Shown piece by piece: positions 56,360 through 64,000 of a stretch of DNA of 64,000 nt. Made by a program: the position numbers and the translations under genes. Positions within the stretch are counted from its first letter, which is position 1; each line of letters begins with the position of its first letter. Below the pieces are notes generated by a model, which worked only from the letters and a program-made list of their open reading frames with translations, was not told the DNA's origin and did not search any database. The stretch comes from Lepus europaeus (Eukaryota > Chordata > Mammalia > Lagomorpha > Leporidae). The DNA is taken from positions 22,041,218 to 22,105,217 of the forward strand of contig NC_084850.1 in assembly GCF_033115175.1 (NCBI RefSeq), written 5' to 3'.

Positions 56360-56705
56360 TTTTTTTTATTTTTTGGCAGGCAGAGTGGACAGTGAGAGAG
56401 AGAGACAGAGAGAAAGGTCTTCCTTTTTTTGCCGTTGGTTCACCCTCCAATGGCCGCCGCAGTAGGTGTGCTGTGGCCGGCGCACCGCGCTGATCCGAAG
56501 GCAGGAGCCAGGTGCTTCTCCTGGTCTCCCATGGGGTGCAGGGCCCAAGCACTTGGGCCATCCTCCACTGCACTCCCTGGCCACAGCAGAGAGCTGGCCT
56601 GGAAGAGGGGCAACCGGGACAGGATCGGTGCCCCGACCGGGACTAGAACCCGGTGTGCCGGCGCCGCAAGGCAGAGGATTAGCCTAGTGAGCCGTGGCGC
56701 CGGCT
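56360..56705 (-). repeat. Young C-repeat SINE
   Basis: Minus copy with T-rich left end, 'ggcaggcagagtggacagtg' and head end 'agccgtggcgccggct'. Perfect 16-bp duplication ATGTGTTATATCTTTT at 56344-56359 and 56706-56721. Confidence 0.95.
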
Positions 56706-56721
56706 ATGTGTTATATCTTTT

Positions 56722-56900
56722 AACATAGCAACCTATGAGGTAAGACATTCTATTGTCTCTACTTGTCAGATGAAGAAACTGAGACTCATTCAGTAACTTG
56801 TCCAAGCTGACACAGCCCACAAGTAGCAGAGCCTAGCTGTGAATCCAGTCTAATTCTAGAGTCCATGTTATATGTGGAATCAGATTGTAAGTGGAATAAT
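56722..56900 (+). repeat. MIR SINE
   Basis: 'acctatgaggtaagacattc', 'agatgaagaaactgagactc' and 'gacacagcccacaagtagca' match the MIR core. Confidence 0.65.
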
Positions 56901-56904
56901 CTTG

Positions 56905-57385
56905 CTGATAGTTCATCTAATATGAATGGTAGTGGCACCTGGAGTGACCTAACTCCAAAGGCCACATGCTTTAGCCTTATTCTTTGCTGTCTTTCTAGAG
57001 TGACTCCCAAATTTCTGGCAAGCAAAGCTGCAATATAGAGGAGGAGCAGCAAGTGTGGTGAGAGGTAGAGGACTGTGGGAAGTGACACGGAATGGTGCAG
57101 GTGATGGAACGAGATGATACACTCGCTTTTGTACATGGGATTTGACACTTCTTTGAGGCATCCAGAATAAAAGATGAGGACAGCAGGTACTGGGGAAAAG
57201 GACACAGATCTGAGTTTTGGCGACCATTGAAAACTTGGCAGTGAGAAGAGCAGTGAGCAGGCTAGAACCTCATTCAAACAGCTGACAAATAAAGAGTAGT
57301 TGGCCAAACTGAGGGTAGAAGAAAAAGCCAAAGAAAGTTGTGTCATAGAGCTCAGCAGTTGTTGATTCCAAATTCACATAATTTT
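56905..57385. other. Unique sequence, nothing recognised
   Basis: The minus-strand open frame 56786-57346 (186 codons) partly overlaps the MIR and has no recognisable protein family. Confidence 0.45.
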
Positions 57386-57392
57386 CTTTTTC

Positions 57393-57671
57393 TTTTTTAA
57401 GATTTATTTTATTTATTTGAAAGAGTTACAGAGCGAGGTAGAGCCAGAGAGAGAGGTCTCCCATCTGCTGGTTCACTCTCCAAATGACCACAATGGCCAG
57501 TGCTGAGCTGATCCGAAGCCAGGAGCTTCTTCCGGGCCATCTTCTACTGCTTTCCCAGGCCATAGCAGAGAGCTGGATCAGAAGTGGAGCAGCCAGGACT
57601 TGAACCAGCGCCCATATGGGATGCTGGTGCTGCAGGCCAGGGCTTTAACCTGCTTGCCACAGCGCCAGCCC
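57393..57671 (-). repeat. Older-class C-repeat SINE, internally deleted
   Basis: Minus copy whose 'ctcccatgtgggtgcagggg' block is missing (text goes from 'gagcttcttccgg' to 'gccatcttctactgc'). Confidence 0.87.
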
Positions 57672-57679
57672 CTCACTCA

Positions 57680-58680
57680 TTTTCACTTAGAAATACCTGG
57701 GTATTTTTATATTTAAGCAGCTTTATGTAGCCCCTCTTCTATAGGAAAATATGAGAGAATCTCCTTATGAGTTATACTTATAATAATCAAGCGGTGAATT
57801 TTTTTTAACAAGACAGAGGGAAAGCAGGTTAACTCTGGGAGCCATAAAATTGTTTGTGTTCATGGCAAAGTGGGAGCTCTTCCATATTACTCCAGTAAAT
57901 CCTCTCTCTCACCAAGATCTTCTCCAGCCCTAGCTTCCTCTGACTATATGCTTGGGCCCTTCTAATGTTTTAGGAGCAGCAAGCTGCCAAACGACATCTG
58001 TTTTACAGTGATTCCTGTTCTTTTGTTGCTTTGAGTGATTTATGAAGAATTGTGCCTAAAGAGACAATCCTATTTAAACACTGTGTTGTGTGTGCTGGAG
58101 GTCTGGGATGGTTTCTCAAAGGACTTGTCAGAAACAGTTAAAATTGCTATCTATAATATTGGTTTTTAAAGTATATAAAATTTGCTTTTTAGTACAGTCA
58201 TTCGACAAAGGCTTAAGCATCTCTAATTTGCTTAAATTGCTTTGGCCACCAAACCAGGAATCTATTTCTAGGAGCTGCTCAAAAGCATCGACTTGGGAAA
58301 CAGTTGTTACAGTCATTGCTTCTCATTTATTTCAAGCATACCCCATGGCTTTCTGTATTGAATCATTTAAAAACAACAATGGTTTAGCTTAATACCTAAG
58401 TACATTATTTTAATTTCGACAGAGCTCTTAAATTTAGGGGTTAGGGCTGACTGTTTTGAATACAAATGATAATGAATATACCCATTTGAGGGTAAAAAAT
58501 ATTTTCAGTAATATTTTTAAGACACATTTTTTGTAAGGGTTTTAAGTGCTGATTTATGTTATGCTCCATGCATGATTGGAACAAAAATCAAGTTAGAGGT
58601 TTATAGTATTTAAAGAATTGGAAGCAGTATTTGAGTAAATATTTCTCTTGATCATGAGAAATAGCTTTGTAAAATTTTTT
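57680..58680. other. Unique sequence, nothing recognised
   Basis: AT-rich; the 100-codon frame at 58090-58392 lacks recognisable motifs. Confidence 0.5.
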
Positions 58681-58684
58681 ATTT

Positions 58685-58996
58685 GTTTATTCTCATTTTT
58701 GTTTAAAGGCAGATAGATAAAGATACAGATAGAGAGATAGCCGCCATTCCCTGGTTCACCCTCCAAATGCTTGCAAAAAGCCAGAGTGGAGCGAAACTGA
58801 AGCCAGGAGCCTGGAACTCAGTCTAAATCTCCCACATGAGTGGCAGGAACCCAAGCACTTAAGGCATCATCTCATCTGTTGCTTCCCGGAGTAGGCATTA
58901 GCAGGAAGCTGGAATCAGGATTGGAGGAGCCAGGCACTTTGATACAGGATGCGGGAGCCCGGAGTGCTGACCAAGCCACTGCACTAATGCCTGCCC
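58685..58996 (-). repeat. Old C-repeat SINE
   Basis: Minus copy of the diverged class, with 'gataaagatacagataga' in place of the AG run and head 'cactgcactaatgcctgcc'. Confidence 0.75.
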
Positions 58997-59229
58997 TCGT
59001 GAGAAATATCTTAAATCAGAAACCGGGAATGTTGCTCTTGTTTCACCAAGTAGAGCAGCTTCCACTTCCTTTCTTCTGGGCTTAACAGTATCATCCTCCC
59101 CAAAATTCAAACGATATTGAAACATGCTGAAACTGTTGTTTGCAGGTGTATTAACAATAAGCACTAACAAGACTTTGACTATCTTAGCACTGTGTGTGTG
59201 TGTGTATGTTTACTATTGTGCTTTTAAAG

Positions 59230-59570
59230 TGTGATGAGGTGTGCATTGTGATGCAGCTGGTTAAGCAGCTGCTTGGGAAACCCACATCCCATATTGGAGT
59301 GCCTGGTCCTGGTCCTAGCTCCTCCACTTCAGATCCAACTTCCTGTACATCCTGAGAGGCAGCAGATGAAGGCTCAAGTACTTGAGTCCCTGCCACTCAC
59401 GTGGATGACCTGGATGGAGTTCCAGTTTCCTGGCTTTGGTGTGACCCAGCCCTGGCTGTTGTGAGCATTTGGAGAGTGAACCAATCGATGGGAGATCTCT
59501 TTCTCTGTGTCTTTCTTTCTGTTTCTGTTGCTCCATCTTTCAAATAAGAAAAATAAATAAACACGCATTT
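59230..59570 (+). repeat. Old C-repeat SINE
   Basis: Head 'gtgtgcattgtgatgcagct', body 'tgcctggtcctggtcctagc' and tail 'tttcaaataagaaaaataaa'. A short (TG)n lies just before it at 59191-59204. Confidence 0.75.
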
Positions 59571-59574
59571 TTAA

Positions 59575-60054
59575 AAATGTTTATTCAGATGAGGTTCTAC
59601 CAAGTGACCTTAGGAACTTAGCTATCATAAGATAATCTCTATTTTAGCTTTTTACTACAGATTCTTTATGATAGTAAATGTCAACTGCAAATGATCATGC
59701 GTCATTCATTCTATCAATTCGTATGTGGGTGTGTGTGTTTATGTGTTTGTGTTTGCAATAGGATAACCAGTCAGTAAGGGTTTTAATTCTGCTGAATTGA
59801 TTTTTTTACTCATCACCCCAGGCAATCACTGGTCTAAGCAGGAAAGTAGTAGCAAGGGAGTCTATAGCCTTGAATTCTGTTCTGAACTTGATAGCATTGT
59901 TGCTATGTGAACTTGAATATAAAAATTAAACTCCACTAGGCCCTCACCTGTAAGTAGAGAGAACCACAGCATTTCCATAGCAAAAGTTTCTTTTTCCCAC
60001 CCTAAGGAGAAATCAAAATGCATATCCTTGGGCAGTACAAGGATCTAGTAGTGG
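59575..60054. other. Unique sequence, nothing recognised
   Basis: AT-rich with a GT-rich patch at 59724-59755. Confidence 0.5.
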
Positions 60055-60073
60055 ATATATCCCATAACTTTTT

Positions 60074-60411
60074 TTTTAAAGATTTATTTATTTATTTATT
60101 TGAGAGGTAGAGTTACAGGTAGAGAGAAGATAGAGACAGAGAGAAAGGTCTTCCATCCTCTCGTTCACTCCCCAAACGGCTGTAATGGCTGGAGCTGAGC
60201 CAATCTGAAGCCAGGAGCCAGGAGCTTCTTCCAGGTCTGCCACATGGGTAGGGGGGCCCAAGCACTTGGGCCATCTTCCACTGCTTTCTCAGGCCATAGC
60301 AGAGAGCTGGATCATAAAAGGAGCAGCCGGGACTAGAACCAGTGCTCATATGGGATGCTAGTGCCACAGGCAGAGGCTTAGCCCATTGCGCCACAGTGGG
60401 CTAAGTGCCCC
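60074..60411 (-). repeat. Older-class C-repeat SINE
   Basis: Minus copy flanked by ATATATCCCATAACTTTTT at about 60055-60073 and 60412-60430, a 19-bp perfect duplication. Confidence 0.94.
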
Positions 60412-60434
60412 ATATATCCCATAACTTTTTGCAG

Positions 60435-60745
60435 GCATGTGAGTCAGTGATAAGAAAATCTGGCTGTGCCAATCTGGACAATTACAGGACATTAACTTGC
60501 AGCATTGCCCGCTGATTATTTAGGAGATGGTTTATCCAAATTTTATGCTGCAAGAACTGTAAATTGAAAGCATATAGGTTCAGTCCTAAAATGGACTGTG
60601 TATCATTTTTTGCTAATTTTGGGGTGACTTGGTTTATCTTGTAAATCTCCAACTTATTGAATTGATTAAGTAGGTAAATAGCTACCAAACCAGATTTGTG
60701 AACCTAAGCAATTTTCAGGCTGGAAAACATTGACTGCTAGAGCTA
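60435..60745. other. Unique sequence, nothing recognised
   Basis: No gene or repeat recognised. Confidence 0.5.
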
Positions 60746-60749
60746 GAAA

Positions 60750-60925
60750 GGGAAAGGAATGAACATTTCCAGAATTCTTACAGAGTGCCAAGTATTTTAC
60801 ATATGTCATCTCATTGATCATCACAAGGATCCTGGGAATAGGTGGTATGCCCAGGAAGCTCACAGCACTTTTCCATTGCATGTTTTAAAATTTTCTGTAA
60901 TTTGACCAAGATCATAAATCTAGGA
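60750..60925 (+). repeat. MIR SINE
   Basis: 'cttacagagtgccaagtatt' and 'catctcattgatcatcacaa' follow MIR order. Confidence 0.55.
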
Positions 60926-60939
60926 AAAAAAAATTCAAT

Positions 60940-61215
60940 TGGCTTAAATGTCACTTTAGAGGAAGTCTATTTCATCTCCTGTGTATAGTGACCCTCCCTC
61001 CCCATACATGCTGCTTGTATAATAGTGTTTACTGTGTGGCAGTTATCCCAATTTATAATTATATGTTTACCTGTCTCTTGCCTGTTTTCCCAACTGAAAA
61101 CTAAGAGGAAAAAAGGCCTTGTTTAGCACTGTGTCCCCGGTGCCCAACTAAGTGACTGACACATAATAGACACTCCATAACTATCCTTGGGTGAATGAAT
61201 GAATGAATAAGAACG
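60940..61215. repeat. Probable L2 LINE remnant
   Basis: 'tttagcactgtgtccccggt', 'gactgacacataatagacac' and a GAATGAAT end are L2-like. Confidence 0.5.
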
Positions 61216-61463
61216 TTTATCTGACACAGAAGTCTTTTTTCTTCCTGCTAATGACATTGACTAAAGTATTTATAGATGGAAAGTTGAGACACAGAGATGT
61301 GATGTAAGTCAGATCACAAAGACCCCTAAGGATACTCACACTGGGCCCAAGTTGCTTGTCCTTTGAGTCACCACAGAGCCATCAAATGCACAACAGAAAG
61401 GATCTAGGATCAAAGATATAAGTAAAGAATTTAGTGTAGTCCCCTATGATTCACTTTCTTTTT

Positions 61464-61759
61464 TGAAAGGCAGAGTTACAGAGAGGCAGAGGCAGGTAGA
61501 GGTCTTCCATCCGCTGGTTCACTCCCTAGATGGCCGCAACAGCCGGAGCTGGGCCGATCCGAATCCAGGAGTCATGAGCTTCTTCCTGGTCTCCCACGTG
61601 GGTACAGGGGCCCGAGGACTTGGGCCATCTTTCACTGCTCTCCCAGGCCATAGCAGAGAGCTGGATGGGAAGTGGAGCAGCCAGGTTTTGAACCAGCGCC
61701 CAAATGAGATGCCGGTACTGCAGACAGGGTCTTTACCTGCTATGCCACAGCGCCGGCCC
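61464..61759 (-). repeat. C-repeat SINE lacking its A-rich tail
   Basis: Minus copy starting directly at 'ttgaaaggcagagttacaga' without the AATAAA tail. Duplication TGATTCACTT(T/G)CTTTT at 61448-61463 and 61760-61775 shows the boundary is original. Confidence 0.92.
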
Positions 61760-61779
61760 TGATTCACTTGCTTTTCACA

Positions 61780-62475
61780 GAGGTCTGGGGATCCAAGCAA
61801 TTCTCTAGCAGTAAGAACCCTGTTAAGAGAGAAGAGTCCAGGCTCACGACTTTTCAACATTCTCAGAGTAGCCACACCCTTCCTCAAGGGACTAACCCCT
61901 ACAGCAGGCATTTCTTTGTGGCACCAGAGTGCCATACAAAGGCAGTCCACATTTTGCTAGCTTATTGGGCTCCCCAATGACACCAGTAGTTAGTGGCAGA
62001 GCAAATTCAATTCTCCTGTCTAAAAGCCAGGTTCATTTCACAATGAATACTGATTTAATTTGCTCTTACTGATTAGCATAGCAGTATATGATGTGATAAT
62101 TATGTGGGAAGTACGCATGCAGGGGAAGAGAGTTTTAGGTAGGGTAGCTTGACTCATCTCAGTGACTCATCATTTTGGGTGCCTAATTGTCATTTGGCAT
62201 GTTGTCTCTCACTGGCAATGCACCTCTGATTTTATGATTTTCCCCATAGGTTTGCAACATTGACTTTACAGAAACATGCTTTATAGCTAGCTTTGTTAAA
62301 ACCAACTGGTTTCTCCTGACTCTCATACCAAAAGCTTTCAAAGAGTCCCTGGGAGCCCCGGGGTTAAATACCAGACCATCTCGAGAGAGAATAGAGGAAG
62401 GCTAGACTTCTACATTTTAACAGGTGTTTTATGATGGAAACTCATTAAATTACATGAACATGTGAAAATAATACC
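61780..62475. other. Unique sequence, nothing recognised
   Basis: No gene or repeat recognised. Confidence 0.5.
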
Positions 62476-62479
62476 CTTC

Positions 62480-62640
62480 ACTTGTATGATACTTTCCACT
62501 TTTTCCCCAAAGTACTTTCATTTGTTCTCATGAGGTCCATGTGTGATAGAGAAAGTAGGTACTCTCATTTGACATAAGGAGGAACTGAATCCAGAGAAGC
62601 TGAATATATTCAGCCAGCATTTATTGAGCCCTTATAATGT
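62480..62640 (+). repeat. Probable MIR SINE
   Basis: 'cttgtatgatactttccact', 'tttgttctcatgaggtccat' and 'ggaactgaatccagagaagc' are MIR-like. Confidence 0.45.
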
Positions 62641-62719
62641 GAGAGTCACTTATGATTCAAAGAAGGATGACACATTGCACCTGTGTTGAACTAAACCAAC
62701 TATTGAAATACAGACTATT

Positions 62720-63038
62720 GGGCCGGCACCGTGGCTCAACAGGCTAATCCTCCACCTTGCAGCGCTGGCACACCTGGTTCTAGTCCCGGTTGGGGCACCA
62801 GATTCTATCCCGGTTGCCCCTCTTCCAGGCCAGCTCTCTGCTATGGCCCGGGAGTGCAGTGGAGGATGGCCCAAGTCCTTGGGCCCTGCACCCGCATGGG
62901 AGACCAGGAGAAGCACCTGGCTCCTGGCTTCGGATCAGCACAATGCGCCGGCCGCAGCGGCCATTGGAGGGTGAATCAACGGCAAAGGAAGACCTTTCTC
63001 TCTGTCTCTCTCACTATCCACTCTGCCTGTCAAAAAAA
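62720..63038 (+). repeat. Young C-repeat SINE
   Basis: Head 'gggccggcaccgtggctcaa', end 'ctctgcctgtcaaaaaaa'. Perfect 15-bp duplication GAAATACAGACTATT at 62705-62719 and 63039-63053. Confidence 0.95.
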
Positions 63039-63059
63039 GAAATACAGACTATTAAATCA

Positions 63060-63356
63060 GGGAGACTACACGGAAGTGCTCCTTGGGTTGGGCTATTAAC
63101 AATGGCATGCTAATTAATATTTAATAATGGGCTCTCCAGGGAAAACATAGCCATGACTTGTGGCACTTGCCAATTTCCATGGTGTAAATACTTCACAGCC
63201 AATTTCAGCTACCTGTGTGATCTCATTGAATACAGGGTTGGAAAAAGATGCAGTGACATTTCCACCACACGAATATAATGGCCAAGGGTAGCATTAAAAG
63301 TATAGCTAATAGTAGAATAAAATACAATTAAGGAAGTCATGAGTTTTGAGTATTTA
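63060..63356. other. Unique sequence, nothing recognised
   Basis: No gene or repeat recognised. Confidence 0.5.
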
Positions 63357-63370
63357 TGACCTTTGCTTTT

Positions 63371-63706
63371 TTTTTTTTAAAGATTTTTAAAAATTTATTT
63401 ATTTGAGGTAGAGTTATATACAGTGAGAGGGAGAGACAGAGAGAGAGGTCTTCCTTCCGTTGGTTCACTTCCTAAATGGCTGCAATGGGTGGAGCTGCAC
63501 CAATCCAAAGCGAGGAGCCTGGTGCTTCTTCCTGGTCTCTCACGTGGGTGCAGGGGCCCAAGGACTTGGGCCATCTTCTACTGCTTTCCCAGGCCATAGC
63601 AGAGAGCTGGATCGGAAGAGGAGCAGCCGTGACCAGAACCGGCGCCCATATAGGATGCCGGTGCTGCAGGAGGAGGACTAACCCACTGTACCACAGCATC
63701 GACCCC
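63371..63706 (-). repeat. Older-class C-repeat SINE
   Basis: Minus copy with tail at 63371 and head 'accacagcatcgacccc' at 63706. ACCTTTGCTTTT and ACCTTTACTTTT flank it as target duplication. Confidence 0.92.
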
Positions 63707-63839
63707 AACCTTTACTTTTAATATAGCTTATTCAATTTGAAGTTTACATAATGTAATTTTTAATATTGGCTGTGCTTAACAACTGTTTCACAAAATTTGT
63801 GTTAAGTAATTAGCTTTCACGAGCCTGTGAACTATTTCT

Positions 63840-64000
63840 AGGACATTACTGACAAAGAATGAGTTGCCAGGTAAGTCCAAAGGGAAGGGCCTTCCAGGTG
63901 GAGGAAGTCACATGTGTCACAGCAGAGAGGTGTGTGGAACAGCATGCGTTTGGGAAACCTGGTGTGCCAAGTGTTCTTAGAAACAGATTTATTGTGATGC
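63840..64000. repeat. Possible L2 LINE remnant
   Basis: 'aagggaagggccttccaggt' followed by 'ggaacagcatgcgtttggga' resembles L2. Runs to the window edge. Confidence 0.35.

Overview
This is a mammalian, non-coding-rich window that I read as rabbit (Oryctolagus) genomic DNA. The main reason is more than forty copies of the lagomorph C-repeat SINE, both an older class with AATAAATAAA tails and a younger class ending CTGCCTGTC-poly(A). Many have clear target-site duplications and several are nested in one another. Ancient MIR, L2, L1 and MaLR remnants fill much of the rest. I found no intact protein-coding gene. Most ORFs are SINE translations, GC-rich chance frames or pseudogenes.

The functional centre is 38.0-41.7 kb: a CpG island (about 38020-39460) followed by a complete miR-106a~363 cluster on the + strand, in the order miR-106a, miR-18b, miR-20b, miR-19b-2, miR-92a-2, miR-363 (40620-41535). 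In other eutherians this cluster is X-linked and is the paralogue of miR-17~92, so the window probably comes from the X chromosome. The island has a perfect NRF1-type palindrome, an E-box and a good splice donor (39294/39295). A pyrimidine-rich acceptor fused directly to a donor (40546/40547) lies 73 bp before the first hairpin. A poly(A) signal lies 111 bp after the last. About 15.8 kb around the locus (28.6-44.4 kb) has no C-repeat SINE.

The second notable object is an endogenous retrovirus at 46593-53318. Its two 564-bp LTRs look identical by eye and are flanked by a perfect 4-bp GGGT duplication, so the insertion is young. Its interior is a defective mosaic: gammaretrovirus-type gag pieces, then a betaretrovirus-type block (gag capsid piece, integrase end, Env tail, a triple CTE-like RNA export motif, polypurine tract and its own LTR), then gammaretrovirus-type integrase and Env start. 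It has stops, frameshifts and deletions, and lacks protease and reverse transcriptase. It can only have moved with help in trans.

Layout: 0-19 kb is SINE/L1/MaLR-rich and holds an alpha-tubulin processed pseudogene (about 2925-4559, minus). 19-28 kb is mostly unique sequence with L2, MaLR and MIR remnants. 28.6-44.4 kb is the SINE-free microRNA domain. 44.4-46.6 kb has SINEs and L2. 46.6-53.3 kb is the retrovirus, inserted into an old repeat. An EEF1B2-like processed pseudogene follows (53508-54146). 54.3-64 kb is again SINE/MIR/L2-rich. All family names rest on recognition by eye; no alignment was run.
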